NCBI GenBank assembly: GCA_023258975.1
Contig: JAHFRD010000006.1
Span: 124,001-188,000, forward strand
Direction: 5' to 3'
DNA from: Hydrogenophilales bacterium
GTDB taxonomy: Bacteria > Pseudomonadota > Gammaproteobacteria > Burkholderiales > Thiobacillaceae
DNA: 64,000 nucleotides
Shown here: piece after piece, positions 1 through 10,861 of the stretch
Position numbering within the stretch: the stretch's first letter is position 1
Layout of the letters: the number at the start of each line of letters is the position of its first letter
The notes under the pieces: model-generated
Told to the model about the DNA's origin: nothing
What the model saw: the letters and a program-made list of their open reading frames with translations, nothing else
Databases searched by the model: none
Program-made: the position numbers and the translations under genes

Positions 1-1884
1 GTGTTTGGCTGTGGTGGTGGCCGCGATTCCGGCAAGCGCCCGGTGATGGGCGCGGTGGTGGCCGAGCGCGCCGATCAGGCCATCGTCACCAGCGACAACC
101 CGCGCCATGAAGACCCGGCCCACATCATCGCCGACATCCTCGCCGGCATGCCGCCGGGGCAGGACGCCATCGTCGATCGCCGCGCCGCGATCCGTGCGGC
201 GATCCATGCCGCCGGCCCGGAAGACATCGTCGTGCTGGCCGGCAAGGGACATGAGCCGTACCAGGAAATCGACGGGATCAAAACCCCATTCTCGGATTGT
301 GAGGAAGCGCGTCAGGCGCTTTCAAGTCGTTCGCCGGGCCGCCCCAAGAATGACTTGGCCCCCTTGGGGGGCGGCTCGGGCGCTTTTCCCGGGCCGGGGC
401 AGTATTTAATACAAGGAAACAACGTGCGACTACATGAAGCCGCCCAGGCCATCGGCGCCGGCGCCATCGGCGCCGACGTGGCGCTGGGCATCGTCTCCAG
501 CGACACGCGCGATCTGCCGCCGGGGTGTCTGTTCGTGGCGCTGAAAGGGCCGCGTTTCGATGGCCACGCCTTTGCCGCCCAGGCTTTGGAAAATGGCGCC
601 GCCGCCGTGATGGTGGCGGCGGATGCCGGCCTGGACGTCGCCCCCGCGCTGCTGGTGGAGGACACCCGCCTCGGCCTCGGTCGGCTCGCGGCCTGGCATC
701 GCTCGCGCATGCCCGCCAAGGTGGCGGCCATCACTGGCAGCAACGGCAAGACCACGGTGAAGGAAATGCTCGCCGCCATCTGCGCGGCGGCGGCCGGAGA
801 AAACGCGGTGCTCGCCACCGCCGGCAATCTCAACAACGACATCGGCATGCCGCTGACCTTGTTGCGGCTGACGCCCGAGCACCGTTACGCCGCCATCGAG
901 ATGGGCATGAATCATTCGGGCGAAATCGCTTACCTGACCGAACTCGCCCGCCCCGATGTGGCGCTGGTCAACAACGCCCTGCGCGCCCATCTGGAAGGCC
1001 TCGGCAGCGTCGAAGCCATCGCCCGCGCCAAGGGCGAGATCTACGCCGGCCTGAAAGACGACGGCATCGCCATCGTCAACGCCGACGACCCGCACGCCGA
1101 ATACTGGCGTGGCCTCGCGGGCGGGCACAAGGTGTTGAGCTTCGGTCGCGCGGAAGGCGCGGACGTGTGCATTCGTGGTGCTCGCGATGGCAACGGTGTC
1201 GTGCTGGACACCCCTCTCGGCCGTATCGAAACCAGCCTGCAAGTCCCCGGCGAGCACAACCTGCGCAATGCCGCCGCCGCGACCGCCGCCGCGCTGGCCC
1301 TGGGCATCCCGCCCGATGCCGTGGCGCGTGGCCTGGCCGATTACGGCGGCAGCAAGGGCCGTCTGCAAGCGCATGCCTGCATCCTCGGCGCAACGCTGAT
1401 CGACGACACCTACAACGCCAATCCCGACTCCGTGGCCGCCGCGATCGAGGTGCTGGCGGCGCGGCCGGGCCAGCGCATTCTGGTGCTGGGTGACATGGGT
1501 GAACTGGGGCCGGATGCCGCCGCGCTGCATCGGGAAGTGGGCGAGCGCGCCGCCAAGGCCGGCATCGACCGCCTGCTCTGTCTGGGCGACCTGTCGGTCA
1601 ACGCGGCGCGGGGTTTCGGCCAGGGTTTGGCAAACAATGCCGCCATGCACTTCGAGCGCATCGAGGAACTGCTGGCGGAAATCGAGTGCGCTTTGAATGT
1701 GGATGTGACCGTGCTGGTGAAGGGTTCCCGCTTCATGAAAATGGAGCGGGTGGTGCAGTCGTTCATGGAGGGAGTGGACAGCCCCCACGCTTCGCTGCCT
1801 GATGAAGCCCCTACCCTGCGGTACCCCGAGGGGGCGCATTGTCCTCCTCAGGGCGGCCTATCGGAGGACAAGCAATGCTCCTGA
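1..1884 (+). CDS. murE-murF: MurE (C-terminal part) fused in frame to complete MurF
   Basis: The 5' end is cut by the window. Codons 1-110 are the C-terminal domain of UDP-MurNAc-tripeptide synthetase MurE (FGCGG start, SDNPR motif near residue 31, GKGHE near 81). With no stop codon the frame runs through a repeat-derived linker (about residues 108-141) into a full MurF, UDP-MurNAc-tripeptide-D-Ala-D-Ala ligase, with its P-loop ITGSNGKTT at about residues 244-252. Together they would add diaminopimelate and then D-Ala-D-Ala to the cytoplasmic peptidoglycan precursor. MurF keeps its own ribosome site and a GTG start at 424, so a fusion, a separate MurF, or both could be made. MurE-MurF fusions are known in some betaproteobacteria such as Bordetella. 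The last ~30 residues of MurF are also repeat-derived, and the stop overlaps mraY. Function of both halves is certain; the state of the product is not. Confidence 0.9.
   Translation: MFGCGGGRDSGKRPVMGAVVAERADQAIVTSDNPRHEDPAHIIADILAGMPPGQDAIVDRRAAIRAAIHAAGPEDIVVLAGKGHEPYQEIDGIKTPFSDCEEARQALSSRSPGRPKNDLAPLGGGSGAFPGPGQYLIQGNNVRLHEAAQAIGAGAIGADVALGIVSSDTRDLPPGCLFVALKGPRFDGHAFAAQALENGAAAVMVAADAGLDVAPALLVEDTRLGLGRLAAWHRSRMPAKVAAITGSNGKTTVKEMLAAICAAAAGENAVLATAGNLNNDIGMPLTLLRLTPEHRYAAIEMGMNHSGEIAYLTELARPDVALVNNALRAHLEGLGSVEAIARAKGEIYAGLKDDGIAIVNADDPHAEYWRGLAGGHKVLSFGRAEGADVCIRGARDGNGVVLDTPLGRIETSLQVPGEHNLRNAAAATAAALALGIPPDAVARGLADYGGSKGRLQAHACILGATLIDDTYNANPDSVAAAIEVLAARPGQRILVLGDMGELGPDAAALHREVGERAAKAGIDRLLCLGDLSVNAARGFGQGLANNAAMHFERIEELLAEIECALNVDVTVLVKGSRFMKMERVVQSFMEGVDSPHASLPDEAPTLRYPEGAHCPPQGGLSEDKQCS
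322..400 (+). repeat. Palindromic repeat inside the MurE-MurF linker
   Basis: The element contains near-complementary arms CAAGTCGTTC / GAATGACTTG around a GC-rich centre, then CCCCC/GGGGG arms. About 39 bases match the repeat at 19369-19475 with one mismatch. It lies exactly where MurE should end and is translated in frame as [14 protein letters not shown]. Confidence 0.8.
409..426 (+). promoter_or_regulatory. Internal ribosome binding site and GTG start of MurF
   Basis: CAAGGAAACAAC stands directly before a GTG at 424. The residues that follow ([10 protein letters not shown]) match a normal MurF N-terminus. A good Shine-Dalgarno with correct spacing suggests MurF can be translated on its own although the upstream MurE frame stays open. 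Confidence 0.6.
1778..1862 (+). repeat. Repeat-derived tail of MurF (AGCCCCCACGCT family)
   Basis: It begins AGCCCCCACGCT and contains GATGAAGCCCCTACCCT..CGGTACCCC and GAGGGGGCGCATTG. Parts match the repeats at 4170-4262 and 19369-19475 in reverse complement. It is translated as [13 protein letters not shown], nearly the same peptide as PDETPTLRYPVGA in the RND pump. Confidence 0.75.
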
Positions 1885-2960
1885 TGCTCGCGCAGTGGAT
1901 CGGCCACGACATCCGCCTGTTCAACGTCTTCAACTACATTACCCTGCGCGCGGTGCTGGCGGCGTTGACCGCGCTGGTCATCTCGTTCGTCGTCGGACCC
2001 TGGATGATCCGCAAGCTCACCCACCTGAAAGTCGGCCAGCCGGTGCGCGACGATGGCCCGCAGACGCATCTGGTCAAGGCCGGCACGCCGACCATGGGCG
2101 GCGCCCTGATCCTCGCCTCGGTGAGCATCACCACTCTGTTGTGGGCGGATCTGGCCAATCGCTATGTCTGGATCGCGCTGGTCACGCTGGTCGGATTCGG
2201 CGCCATCGGCTGGGTCGATGACTGGCGCAAGGTGGTGGAGAAGAACCCCAAGGGGCTGGCCTCGCGCTGGAAGTATTTCTGGCAGTCGTTGATCGGCTTC
2301 GCGGTGGCCGGCTGGCTGGCCTGGTCGGCGCACTTGCCGGCGCAGACCGAACTGATCGTGCCGTTCTTCAAGAATGTGGTGATGCCGCTGGGCGTGGTGG
2401 GTTTCGTGTTGCTGGCCTATTTCGTCATCGTTGGCACCAGCAACGCGGTAAACCTGACCGATGGCGCCGACGGTCTGGCCATCCTGCCCACGGTGATGGT
2501 CGCCGGCGCGCTCGCCATCTTCGCCTACGTGGCCGGCCATGCCGTGTTCTCGAAATACCTCGGCTTGCCGCACATCCCCGGCGCCGGCGAACTGGTGGTG
2601 TTCTGCGCCGCCCTGGTCGGGGCGGGCCTGGCCTTTCTCTGGTTCAACGCCTACCCGGCGGAAGTGTTCATGGGCGACGTCGGCGCCCTCGCGCTGGGCG
2701 CCGCCCTGGGCGTGGTGGCGGTGATCGTGCGCCAGGAAATCGTGCTGTTCATCATGGGCGGCGTGTTCGTCGCGGAGACGGTGTCGGTGATGTTGCAGGT
2801 CGGATCGTTCAAACTGCGCGGCAAGCGTGTGTTTCTCATGGCGCCCATCCACCACCACTTCGAGAAGAAGGGCTGGAAGGAAACCCAGGTGGTGGTGCGT
2901 TTCTGGATCATCAGCATGATGCTGGTGCTGATCGGCCTTTCCACGCTGAAGCTGCGATGA
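1875..2960 (+). CDS. mraY: Phospho-MurNAc-pentapeptide translocase MraY
   Basis: MraY moves phospho-MurNAc-pentapeptide from UDP to undecaprenyl phosphate in the inner membrane, giving lipid I. The 361-residue length is standard for the family. Visible hallmarks are the DDWRK aspartates in the first third, [20 protein letters not shown], and the C-terminal [12 protein letters not shown] motif, all between hydrophobic helices. The ATG at 1875 follows GGAGG with good spacing and overlaps the end of MurF. The gene overlaps murD by ATGA, so it is part of the translationally coupled dcw operon. Confidence 0.97.
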   Translation: MLLMLAQWIGHDIRLFNVFNYITLRAVLAALTALVISFVVGPWMIRKLTHLKVGQPVRDDGPQTHLVKAGTPTMGGALILASVSITTLLWADLANRYVWIALVTLVGFGAIGWVDDWRKVVEKNPKGLASRWKYFWQSLIGFAVAGWLAWSAHLPAQTELIVPFFKNVVMPLGVVGFVLLAYFVIVGTSNAVNLTDGADGLAILPTVMVAGALAIFAYVAGHAVFSKYLGLPHIPGAGELVVFCAALVGAGLAFLWFNAYPAEVFMGDVGALALGAALGVVAVIVRQEIVLFIMGGVFVAETVSVMLQVGSFKLRGKRVFLMAPIHHHFEKKGWKETQVVVRFWIISMMLVLIGLSTLKLR

Positions 2961-4537
2961 GTGCCTCACTCCTCACGCCTCACGCCTCGCCCCAGGGCCG
3001 CAAAGCCCTGGTGGTCGGCCTCGGCGATACCGGCGCGGCCTGTGTGCGCTGGCTGCTGGAACACGATGCCCAGGTGCGCGGCACCGATACACGGGCCGAG
3101 CCGCCGCACGCGCAGCATCTGCGCGAGGCTTTCCCGGAAGTGGCGTTGACCCTGGGTGGTTTCACAAAGGCGGACTTCGACTGGGCCGATCTCATCGTCG
3201 CCAGCCCCGGCGTCGCCCTCGCCACCCCGGAACTGCAAGCCGCCATTGCCGCCGGCAAGGAAGTGGTGGGCGACGTGGAGTTGTTCGCGCGCGCCATCCA
3301 GGGTTCCCAGGCCAAGGTCATCGCCATCACCGGCTCCAACGGCAAGAGCACGGTCACCAGTCTGGTTGGCCACCTGTGCGCGGCGGTGGGCCTGGATACC
3401 GTGGTGGCCGGCAACATCGGCCTGCCGGTGCTGGACGCGCTGGATAACCGCGAGACTCGGGGCCGCGACCCCGATGTATGGGTGCTGGAACTCTCCAGTT
3501 TCCAGCTGGAAACCACCTCCAGCCTGCATCCCGACGCCGCCACCGTGCTCAATATCTCGCAGGATCACATGGATCGCTACACCGGCCTGGACGACTACGC
3601 GGCGGTGAAGGCGCGGGTATTCGCGGGCGAGGGGGTGCAGGTATTGAATCGGGACGACCCGATGGTCATGGCGATGGCCCTGCCTGGGCGCGCGCAATGG
3701 ACCTTCGGCATCCCCCAGCCCCTCCCCCCCGGTGGGAGGGGCGTTTTCGGCCTGACCCATCGCAAGGATCGCCTCTGGCTATGTGAAGGCGAGGAGGCCT
3801 TGTTGCCGGTGGACAAGCTCCCCATCGCCGGCCTGCACAACGCGGCCAATGCCCTGGCGGCGCTGGCGCTCTGCCGCGCCATCGGCCTGCCCTATGCCGG
3901 CCTGATTCCCGCGCTGAAGACCTTCGAGGGGCTGCCGCATCGGGTACAGCGAGTAGCCGAGGTGGCGGGCCGCACTTTCTACGACGATTCCAAGGGAACC
4001 AACGTCGGCGCCACGGCCGCCGCGATGCGAGGTTTCAGCGTGCCGGTGGTGCTGATCGCCGGCGGCGACGGCAAGGGCCAGGATTTTTCACCATTGAAGG
4101 AGGCGGTGAAAAACGCGCGCGCCGTGGTGCTGATCGGTCGCGACGGGCCGCTGCTGGCGGAGGCCATCGAGGGGACATGCCCGCCGCCGGGCAGCCCCAA
4201 GGCGGGCAATGCGCCCCCCCGGGGGGCAGCGAACGAATGTGAGCGTGGGGGCTCTCCATGCCCATGCCATCGCGCGGAAAGCATGGAAGAAGCCGTGGCC
4301 CTGGCCTTCCAGCTCTCGAAGGTGGGCGACGCGGTGCTGTTGTCCCCCGCCTGTGCCAGTTGGGACATGTTCCGCAATTACGCGCACCGCGCAGAAGTAT
4401 TCATCGCCGCCGTGGCGGTGCTGCAAGCCGTGGCTGGCGAGTGCCGCCGCCAGCAGGAACGGCGCATCCGTAGCGCCACGACCCTGAGCGAGGAACGGCG
4501 CAACCGGGAGCGTAGGAGGGTGCGGGATGTTTCATAA
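2957..4537 (+). CDS. murD: UDP-MurNAc-L-Ala:D-Glu ligase MurD with repeat insertions
   Basis: MurD adds D-glutamate to UDP-MurNAc-L-Ala in the cytoplasm. The P-loop ITGSNGKST is near residues 124-131, and [12 protein letters not shown] and [12 protein letters not shown] mark the C-terminal domain. At 526 residues it is clearly longer than the usual ~450. The excess comes from a proline/glycine/cysteine-rich insert at about residues 406-440 (a dispersed repeat at 4170-4262), a smaller repeat near residue 255 (3713-3746), and an arginine-rich tail after the normal end at YAHRAEVF. All inserts keep the frame. The start overlaps mraY (ATGA) and the end overlaps ftsW by 11 bases. Identity is certain; whether the inserts disturb folding cannot be told. 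Confidence 0.95.
   Translation: MSASLLTPHASPQGRKALVVGLGDTGAACVRWLLEHDAQVRGTDTRAEPPHAQHLREAFPEVALTLGGFTKADFDWADLIVASPGVALATPELQAAIAAGKEVVGDVELFARAIQGSQAKVIAITGSNGKSTVTSLVGHLCAAVGLDTVVAGNIGLPVLDALDNRETRGRDPDVWVLELSSFQLETTSSLHPDAATVLNISQDHMDRYTGLDDYAAVKARVFAGEGVQVLNRDDPMVMAMALPGRAQWTFGIPQPLPPGGRGVFGLTHRKDRLWLCEGEEALLPVDKLPIAGLHNAANALAALALCRAIGLPYAGLIPALKTFEGLPHRVQRVAEVAGRTFYDDSKGTNVGATAAAMRGFSVPVVLIAGGDGKGQDFSPLKEAVKNARAVVLIGRDGPLLAEAIEGTCPPPGSPKAGNAPPRGAANECERGGSPCPCHRAESMEEAVALAFQLSKVGDAVLLSPACASWDMFRNYAHRAEVFIAAVAVLQAVAGECRRQQERRIRSATTLSEERRNRERRRVRDVS
3713..3746 (+). repeat. Short CCCCCAGCCCCT-type palindrome inside murD
   Basis: CCCCCAGCCCCTCCCCCC followed by GGTGGGAGGGG can pair with itself. 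It resembles the longer repeat at 22059-22104 in the efflux adaptor gene. It is translated as [10 protein letters not shown]. Confidence 0.5.
4170..4262 (-). repeat. AGCCCCCACGCT-family repeat inside murD
   Basis: In reverse complement it reads AGCCCCCACGCTCAC, then TTCGTTCGCTGCC, then GGGGGGCGCATTGCCC, then CTTGGGG. This matches the repeat in the MurF tail and the other members of the family. It is read in frame as a Gly/Pro/Cys-rich loop of MurD. Confidence 0.75.
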
Positions 4538-5687
4538 CGCCGCCCTCAAGCGCACCGCGCTGACGCCCTATGACTGGGGCCTGGTGTTCGCAGCCACCGC
4601 ACTGCTGGTGATCGGCCTGGTCATGGTGTTTTCGGCCTCGTCCTCGGTAGCGGAAGCCAAATCCGCCGCGCATGAGCACACCTATTACCTGGTGCGCCAT
4701 GCCATGTATATGGTGATCGGCCTGGGCGCCGGTTATGCCGTGTTCCAGGTGCCGACCCCGCTCTGGCAGAAGCTGGCGCCGGGCTTGTTTATCGCCGGCG
4801 CGGTGTTGCTGCTGCTGGTGTTGATTCCCTTCATCGGCAAGGAAGTGAACGGCAGCCGGCGCTGGATTCCCCTGGGGCCGCTGGGCAATTTCCAGCCCTC
4901 CGAATTCATGAAGTTCGCCACCATTCTGTACGCCGCCGACTACACCGTGCGCAAGGCCGCGCACATGCAGAATCTGGCGCGCGGCTTCCTGCCCATGTTC
5001 CTGGTGATGCTGGGCGTGGGGGCGGTATTGCTGGTGGAGCCGGATTTCGGCGCCTTCGTGGTCATCATCGCCATCGCCCTGGCCGTGCTGTTTCTCGGCG
5101 GCCTCAACGCCCGCCTGTTCGTGGGCTTGATCGTCCTGCTGGGGGTGGGCTTCGTGCTGATGGTGATTCTGTCTCCCTACCGGCTGGCGCGGGTGACCAA
5201 TTACCTCGATCCGTGGAGCGACCCCTATGGCGCCGGCTACCAGCTATCGCATGCCCTGATCGCGCTGGGGCGTGGCGAAATCGTCGGCGTCGGCCTTGGC
5301 GACAGCGTGGAAAAGCTGTTCTATCTGCCCGAGTCCTATACCGACTTTCTGCTCGCGGTGATCGGCGAGGAATTGGGATTGATCGGCGTGATCGCGGTGA
5401 TCGGCCTGTTCGCCTGGCTGACCTGGCGCGCCTTCTCCATCGGCTGGCAGGCCAGTCTGATGGGGCGCAACTACGCCGCCCTGGTGGCACAGGGCGTGGG
5501 CGTCTGGATCGGCCTGCAAGCGTTCATCAACATGGGCGTCAACCTCGGCCTGCTGCCGACCAAGGGCCTCACCCTGCCGCTGATGAGCTACGGCGGCTCC
5601 GGCATCGTCGCCAACTGCCTGGCGCTGGCGGTGCTGCTGCGGGTGGATTACGAGAACCGCTGTCTCATGAAGGGGAAAAGGCTGTGA
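4527..5687 (+). CDS. ftsW: Lipid II polymerase FtsW (SEDS family)
   Basis: FtsW is the septal SEDS glycosyltransferase that polymerises lipid II at the division site together with FtsI. The 386-residue protein is almost wholly hydrophobic helices. It carries FSASS after the first helix, [16 protein letters not shown] in the centre, and the C-terminal [12 protein letters not shown] signature. The start overlaps the 3' end of murD by 11 bases, and the stop overlaps the GTG start of murG (GTGA). The place between murD and murG is the normal one for ftsW. Confidence 0.96.
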   Translation: MFHNAALKRTALTPYDWGLVFAATALLVIGLVMVFSASSSVAEAKSAAHEHTYYLVRHAMYMVIGLGAGYAVFQVPTPLWQKLAPGLFIAGAVLLLLVLIPFIGKEVNGSRRWIPLGPLGNFQPSEFMKFATILYAADYTVRKAAHMQNLARGFLPMFLVMLGVGAVLLVEPDFGAFVVIIAIALAVLFLGGLNARLFVGLIVLLGVGFVLMVILSPYRLARVTNYLDPWSDPYGAGYQLSHALIALGRGEIVGVGLGDSVEKLFYLPESYTDFLLAVIGEELGLIGVIAVIGLFAWLTWRAFSIGWQASLMGRNYAALVAQGVGVWIGLQAFINMGVNLGLLPTKGLTLPLMSYGGSGIVANCLALAVLLRVDYENRCLMKGKRL

Positions 5688-6769
5688 ACGCGCCCCTCGC
5701 GCCCAGAACCGCGCTGGTCATGGCCGGCGGCACCGGCGGCCACGTGATGCCGGCGCTGGCGGTGGCCGAAGCCTTGCGCGGCGAGGGCTGGCGCGTGGTG
5801 TGGCTGGGCACCCATGCCGGCATGGAGGCGAAACTGGCCGTGGCGAAAGGCTTCGACATGGCCTGGGTGAAAGTGGCCGGCGTGCGCGGCAAGAGCCTCG
5901 CCACCAAGCTGCTGCTGCCGTTCAACCTGTTGCTCGCCTTCTGGCAGGCCGCGCGCGCGATCTTCCGCGAGCGTCCCGATGTGGCTCTGGGGCTGGGTGG
6001 TTATGTCGCCTTCCCGGGCGGCATGATGGCGGTGCTGCTGAACAAGCCGCTGGTGATTCACGAACAGAACGCCGTCGCCGGCCTCACCAACAAGATCCTG
6101 GCGAGGTTGGCGGATCGTGTCCTCCTGGGCCTGCCTCTCGCGGCACCCCTGGCCGACGCGGAAGAGTGGGTCGGCAATCCGGTGCGGCACGAAATCGCCG
6201 CCTTGCCGGCGCCGCGCCAACGCATGGAGGGGCGGCAAGGGCCGCCGCGTTTGTTGGTGATCGGCGGTTCGCTGGGCGCGGCGGCGCTGAATGAAATGAT
6301 TCCGCGCGCGCTCGCGCTGTTGTCGGACGAGCGGCGCCCCGAAGTGCGGCATCAGTCCGGCGCGCGGCATCTGGAGACGCTCCGGGCCAACTACGCCGCT
6401 GCGGGGGTCGCGGCCGAGGCGCTCGCCTTCATCGACGACATGGCCGCCGCCTACGCCTGGGCGGACGTGGTGATCTGCCGCGCCGGCGCGCTCACGGTGG
6501 CGGAAATAGCCGCCGCCGGCCTGCCCGCGCTGTTCGTGCCCTTTCCGTTCGCGGTGGACGACCACCAGACCGCCAACGCCGCTTTCCTGGCCGACCAGGG
6601 CGCGGCCTGGCTGATGCAACAACGCGACCTCTCCCCGGAAAAACTGGCCGCGTGGTTTGGTGGATTGAATCGCGCGGAACTGTTGCAACGAGCAAACAAG
6701 GCGCGCGCCCTGGCGAAGCCCGATGCGACGGCAAACGTGGTCGCGGTGGTGAAGGAGTTGGGGAAATGA
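5684..6769 (+). CDS. murG: UDP-GlcNAc transferase MurG
   Basis: MurG adds GlcNAc to lipid I at the inner face of the cytoplasmic membrane to give lipid II. The protein has 361 residues, the normal length for this GT28 family. The N-terminal glycine-rich loop GGTGGHV lies near residues 15-21. [12 protein letters not shown] and HEQNAVAG follow, with GGSLGA at the start of the C-terminal domain and a UDP-GlcNAc site around [22 protein letters not shown] start is chosen because it follows AAGGGGAAAAGG and overlaps the ftsW stop. Confidence 0.96.
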   Translation: MNAPLAPRTALVMAGGTGGHVMPALAVAEALRGEGWRVVWLGTHAGMEAKLAVAKGFDMAWVKVAGVRGKSLATKLLLPFNLLLAFWQAARAIFRERPDVALGLGGYVAFPGGMMAVLLNKPLVIHEQNAVAGLTNKILARLADRVLLGLPLAAPLADAEEWVGNPVRHEIAALPAPRQRMEGRQGPPRLLVIGGSLGAAALNEMIPRALALLSDERRPEVRHQSGARHLETLRANYAAAGVAAEALAFIDDMAAAYAWADVVICRAGALTVAEIAAAGLPALFVPFPFAVDDHQTANAAFLADQGAAWLMQQRDLSPEKLAAWFGGLNRAELLQRANKARALAKPDATANVVAVVKELGK

Positions 6770-8163
6770 AACACAAGGTCAACCGCATCCACTTCGTCGG
6801 CATCGGCGGCGCCGGCATGAGCGGTATCGCCGAGGTACTGCTCAACCTGGGCTACCAGGTTTCCGGCAGCGATGGCGCGAGTGGCGCGGTGACGCAGCGA
6901 CTGGCGAAGATGGGCGCGAGCGTGTTCCAAGGCCATGCCGCCGAAAACGTTCGCGGCGCCGATGTGCTGGTGATTTCCAGCGCCATCAAGGAAGACAACC
7001 CGGAAGTGCAAGCCGCGCGCGCGGCGCGCATCCCGGTGGTGGCGCGCGCCATGATGCTGGCCGAGTTGATGCGCTTCAAGCAGGGTATCGCCATCGCCGG
7101 TACCCACGGCAAGACCACCACCACCAGCCTGATCGCCAGCGTGCTCAACGAGGCCGGCCTTGACCCGACCTTCGTGATCGGCGGCAAGCTGCTGGCGGCC
7201 GGCGCCAACGCGCGACTGGGCACGGGCGAGTGGCTGGTGGCGGAAGCTGACGAGTCGGACGCCTCCTTCCTGCATCTGTCGCCGGTGGTCTCCATCGTCA
7301 CCAACATCGACGCCGACCACATGGAAACCTATGGCCACGATTTCGAGCGGTTGAAGTCGGCCTTCGTGGAGTTCCTGCACCGCCTGCCGTTTTGGGGCAT
7401 GGCCATCCTGTGCGCCGACGACCCCGTGGTGCGCGAGCTGCTGCCGCGCATCGACAAGCCGGTGATGACCTACGGCACCGGCGAGGACTGCGCCATCCGC
7501 GCGGTGGACATTCGCGCGGAGGATGGCCGCATGCGCTTCACCGCGATCCGCAACGGTGTGCGTTCGCCGGTGGACATCACCCTGAACATGCCCGGCCAAC
7601 ATAACGTGCTCAATGCCCTGGCGGCGGTGGCCGTGGCCTGGGAACTGCAGGTGCCCGATGCCGCGCTGCAACGCGCGCTGGCCAATTTCAGCGGCGTCGG
7701 CCGCCGCTTCCAGCGCTATGGCGAGGTGAAGCTGGCCAATGGCCACGTCTTCACCCTGATCGACGACTACGGCCATCATCCGGTGGAAATGCAGGCCACG
7801 CTCGCCGCCGCGCGCGGCGCCTTCCCCGGCCGTCGTCTGGTGCTGGCGTTCCAGCCGCATCGCTACACCCGTACCCGCGACCTGTTCGAGGACTTCGTGC
7901 GGATTCTGTCGCAGGCCGACGCGGTGTTGCTCACCGAGGTCTACGCGGCGAGCGAGCAACCCATCATCGCCGCCGACGGCCGCGCGCTCTCCCGCGCGCT
8001 GCGCGTGGCCGGCAAGGTGGAGCCGGTGTTCGTGGAAGACGTGAATGATCTGCCGCGCGCGGTGGCGGACTTCGCGCGCGATGGCGACGTGGTGCTGATC
8101 ATGGGGGCCGGTTCCATCGGCCAGATGCCAGGCAGGATCGCGGAAATGGGAGTACCGGGATGA
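6766..8163 (+). CDS. murC: UDP-N-acetylmuramate:L-alanine ligase MurC
   Basis: MurC is the first Mur ligase and adds L-Ala to UDP-MurNAc using ATP. The 465-residue product begins with the Rossmann-like [14 protein letters not shown]. It has the ATP loop GTHGKTTT near residue 111, the EADESDASF motif, and the C-terminal FQPHRYTRT segment. The ATG overlaps the murG stop (ATGA) and the stop overlaps the murB start in the same way, so translation is coupled. No odd feature is visible. Confidence 0.97.
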   Translation: MKHKVNRIHFVGIGGAGMSGIAEVLLNLGYQVSGSDGASGAVTQRLAKMGASVFQGHAAENVRGADVLVISSAIKEDNPEVQAARAARIPVVARAMMLAELMRFKQGIAIAGTHGKTTTTSLIASVLNEAGLDPTFVIGGKLLAAGANARLGTGEWLVAEADESDASFLHLSPVVSIVTNIDADHMETYGHDFERLKSAFVEFLHRLPFWGMAILCADDPVVRELLPRIDKPVMTYGTGEDCAIRAVDIRAEDGRMRFTAIRNGVRSPVDITLNMPGQHNVLNALAAVAVAWELQVPDAALQRALANFSGVGRRFQRYGEVKLANGHVFTLIDDYGHHPVEMQATLAAARGAFPGRRLVLAFQPHRYTRTRDLFEDFVRILSQADAVLLTEVYAASEQPIIAADGRALSRALRVAGKVEPVFVEDVNDLPRAVADFARDGDVVLIMGAGSIGQMPGRIAEMGVPG

Positions 8164-9200
8164 ACGCCAAGCCCGAAGAAAATCAGGTCGACATTTCCCC
8201 CATCCCCGCCTTGCGCGGAACCCTGGAACGCGAGGCCGGGATGAGCGGCTACACCAGCTGGCGCGCCGGCGGCCCGGCGGAGCGTTTGTACAAGCCGGCC
8301 GATCTGGAGGATCTGTGCGCCTATATGAAGACGCTGCCCGCCGACGAACCCGTGTGTTTCGTCGGACTGGGCAGCAACCTGCTGGTGCGCGACGGCGGGC
8401 TGCGCGGCACGGTGATCCACGTACATGGCGCGCTGAAGCAGTTGCGCTTCGAGGAACGCCGCTTGCAAGGCCGGCAGGCGGGTGAAGAATCCCGCTTCGG
8501 CGTGGTCTACGCCGAGGCCGGGGTGGCCAGTCCCAAGGTGGCGCGTTTCGCCGCCAACAACAACCTGACCGGCGCGGAGTTTCTCGCCGGCATTCCCGGC
8601 ACCGTGGGGGGCGCCCTGGCCATGAACGCCGGCTGCTACGGCCACGAAACCTGGTCCTATGTCTCGCAGGTGCTGACCGTGGATCAACAGGGCAACACGC
8701 ACAAGCGCTGCCCGCGCGATTTTCAGGTGGATTACCGCCACGTCGCGCCTACGCGGCAGCGCAGGGAATGGTTCGTGGCGGCCTGGTTCCTGTTCCCGAA
8801 AGGCGATGGCGAGGCCGGGCGCGCGGAGATCAAGCGTCTGCTGGAGCGCCGCGTCGCCAGCCAGCCGCTCGAACTGCCCAACGCCGGTTCGGTGTTCCGC
8901 AACCCGCCGGGTGATTACGCGGCGCGGCTGATCGAGTCCTGCGGCATGAAAGGGGTTCGTGTCGGCGACGCCCAGGTGTCGGAAAAGCACGCCAATTTCA
9001 TCGTCAATCTGGGTAGGGCCACGGCGACGGATATCGAAACCCTGATCGAAACGGTGCAAGAGAAAGTGAAGCTGAAACATGGCGTCGAACTGATTCGGGA
9101 AGTACGGATTCTGGGCGAAAAAGTAGCGCCGGCTTCCAGCCGGCTTGTTTGCCAGGTGAGCGGCTGGAAGCCGGCGCTACAGGAGACGGGCCATGACTGA
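8160..9200 (+). CDS. murB: UDP-N-acetylenolpyruvoylglucosamine reductase MurB with repeat-derived tail
   Basis: MurB is the FAD enzyme that reduces UDP-GlcNAc-enolpyruvate to UDP-MurNAc with NADPH. FAD-site motifs are visible: [12 protein letters not shown] near residue 63, [15 protein letters not shown] near 145, SVFRNP with the proton-donor serine, and the final KHANFIVN segment. The family's usual end is around EVRILGE. After that point about 25 residues (VAPASSRLV... to ...QETGHD) are encoded by a perfect 58-bp palindrome at 9123-9180. The stop overlaps the ddl start. The enzyme is certain; the tail looks like a tolerated insertion. Confidence 0.95.
   Translation: MNAKPEENQVDISPIPALRGTLEREAGMSGYTSWRAGGPAERLYKPADLEDLCAYMKTLPADEPVCFVGLGSNLLVRDGGLRGTVIHVHGALKQLRFEERRLQGRQAGEESRFGVVYAEAGVASPKVARFAANNNLTGAEFLAGIPGTVGGALAMNAGCYGHETWSYVSQVLTVDQQGNTHKRCPRDFQVDYRHVAPTRQRREWFVAAWFLFPKGDGEAGRAEIKRLLERRVASQPLELPNAGSVFRNPPGDYAARLIESCGMKGVRVGDAQVSEKHANFIVNLGRATATDIETLIETVQEKVKLKHGVELIREVRILGEKVAPASSRLVCQVSGWKPALQETGHD
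9123..9180. repeat. 58-bp perfect stem-loop in the murB 3' end
   Basis: GTAGCGCCGGCTTCCAGCCG (9123-9142) is exactly complementary to 9161-9180, with an 18-nt loop. The same arm recurs near 36698. Total length is 58 bp, as for the elements at 39740 and 49740. Confidence 0.9.
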
Positions 9201-10104
9201 TTTCGGCAAGGTGGCGGTGATGTTCGGCGGCGATTCCGCCGAGCGCGAGGTCTCCCTCAAGAGCGGCGCGGCGGTACTGGCCGCCTTGCAGAGCCGCAGC
9301 GTCGATGCCCACGCCTTTGATCCGGCCGTGCGGCCGCTGGATGAGCTAAAGAAAGACGGCTTTCAGCGAGTATTCATCGCCCTGCATGGGCGCGGCGGCG
9401 AGGATGGCACGTTGCAGGGCGCGCTCACCCTGATGCGCATTCCCTATACCGGCAGCGGCGTGCTGGCCTCCGCGCTGGCGATGGACAAGTGGCGCAGCAA
9501 GCTGCTGTGGCAGGCCGCCGGGCTGCCGATACCCGATTACGCGGTACTGGATGAATCTTCCGATTTCGCGGCGGTGGCGGCGCGCCTGGGGCTGCCCCTG
9601 TTCGTGAAGCCGGCGCGCGAGGGTTCCAGCATCGGCGTCATCAAGGTGAAGCGGGAGGCCGATCTGCCGGACGCCTGGCGCGAGGCCGCGCGCCATGACG
9701 ATCTGGTGCTGGCGGAACAGGACATGAGCGGTGGCGAGTTCACCGTGGCGGTGCTTGGCGATGTGGCTTTGCCCTCGATCCGCATCGTGCCGGCCACGGA
9801 GTTCTACGACTACGAAGCCAAGTATTTCCGCGACGACACCCGCTATCTCTGTCCGAGCGGCCTCTCCGACGCGGCGGAAGCCGAGATGCGCGATCTGGCC
9901 TTGCGCGGATTCCGGGCGCTGGGCTGTCGCGGCTGGGCGCGGGTGGATTTCCTGCTCGATACGTCCGGCCGTCCCTATCTGCTGGAAGCCAATACCGCCC
10001 CCGGCATGACCGATCACAGCCTGGTGCCGATGGCGGCGCGCGCCTCGGGTCTGGCGTTTCCGGATCTGTGTGTGCGCATCCTGGAGTTGGCCCATGTGGA
10101 ATGA
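9193..10104 (+). CDS. ddl: D-alanine-D-alanine ligase
   Basis: Ddl joins two D-Ala using ATP to make the dipeptide used by MurF. The 303-residue ATP-grasp protein shows [15 protein letters not shown] near its start, [11 protein letters not shown] in the central ATP lobe, and the Mg-binding [15 protein letters not shown] at the C-terminus. The length is that of the short DdlB type usual in dcw clusters. The ATG overlaps the murB stop by eight bases and the stop overlaps ftsQ. Confidence 0.96.
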   Translation: MTDFGKVAVMFGGDSAEREVSLKSGAAVLAALQSRSVDAHAFDPAVRPLDELKKDGFQRVFIALHGRGGEDGTLQGALTLMRIPYTGSGVLASALAMDKWRSKLLWQAAGLPIPDYAVLDESSDFAAVAARLGLPLFVKPAREGSSIGVIKVKREADLPDAWREAARHDDLVLAEQDMSGGEFTVAVLGDVALPSIRIVPATEFYDYEAKYFRDDTRYLCPSGLSDAAEAEMRDLALRGFRALGCRGWARVDFLLDTSGRPYLLEANTAPGMTDHSLVPMAARASGLAFPDLCVRILELAHVE

Positions 10105-10861
10105 TCCCGTCGCCCTCAACCGCCTGAGTCGCCTGATTCTGGCCGCCACGCTGTTGTTCACGTTGTGGACCCTGGGGAGGTCGGCGGCGGAGAACCTGGC
10201 GCCGTTCGGGCGGGTGAGCGTGCTGGGCGCCAGCCAGGAGGAAACCAGGGTGGCGGCTAAGGCGGCGTTGGGCAAGCTGCGCGGTGGTTTTTTCGCGCTT
10301 GATCTGGATGCGACGCGCGCGGAATTCGAGCGGCTGCCCTGGGTGCGCCGCGCGGATATTCGCCGGGTCTGGCCGGGGCGTCTGGCCATCGTGCTGGAAG
10401 AGCAACGCGCGGCGGCGGCCTGGAACGACCGCGCCCTGCTCAATACCCACGGCGAGGTGTTCGCGGTGACGGCGATGGATAAATACCTCGGCCGCATGCC
10501 ACGGCTGTATGCCCCGGAAGGCACGGAGCGCGAAACGGCGCGACGCTATGGCGAGTTCGTCGCCGTGGCGCAGCCGCTCAACATGCGCGTGGAGCAGATC
10601 GTGGTGACGGCGCGCCAATCCTGGCGCGTGCGTCTGCATGGCAAGGGCGGTGGCGGCGTGCTGGTGGAACTGGGGCGCGAACATCTCTCCGAACGGCTCG
10701 CGCGCTTCGCCCGCTTCTATCCGCAGGCGGTGGTGACACTGGGGCCGATCGCGCGCGCCGACATGCGTTACCCCAATGGTTTCGCGGCCCAGATCAAGGG
10801 CAGTCCGGTGGGAGGCCCGTTCACGGGCCGAAGAATGGCTAAGGACGTGAGAAAGGCATGA
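10094..10861 (+). CDS. ftsQ: Cell division protein FtsQ with repeat-derived tail
   Basis: FtsQ is a bitopic membrane protein that links early and late divisome proteins through FtsB and FtsL. The 255-residue product has one membrane helix at about residues 11-30. A POTRA-type domain follows, with the typical [20 protein letters not shown] strand-turn pattern, then the larger beta domain. The last ~17 residues ([17 protein letters not shown]) correspond to DNA resembling the intergenic REP element near 30860-30911, so the C-terminus seems to have been replaced or extended by a repeat. It overlaps ddl upstream and ftsA downstream. Confidence 0.93.
   Translation: MWNDPVALNRLSRLILAATLLFTLWTLGRSAAENLAPFGRVSVLGASQEETRVAAKAALGKLRGGFFALDLDATRAEFERLPWVRRADIRRVWPGRLAIVLEEQRAAAAWNDRALLNTHGEVFAVTAMDKYLGRMPRLYAPEGTERETARRYGEFVAVAQPLNMRVEQIVVTARQSWRVRLHGKGGGGVLVELGREHLSERLARFARFYPQAVVTLGPIARADMRYPNGFAAQIKGSPVGGPFTGRRMAKDVRKA
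10806..10852 (+). repeat. REP-like element in the ftsQ 3' end
   Basis: GTGGGAGGCCCG..CGGGCCGAA followed by ATGGCTAAGGACG aligns with the reverse complement of 30850-30911 (GTAGGAGGCCCG..CGGGCCGAA, then ATGGGTAAGGACG), with a short deletion. The inner arms GGCCCG/CGGGCC can pair. Confidence 0.55.
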
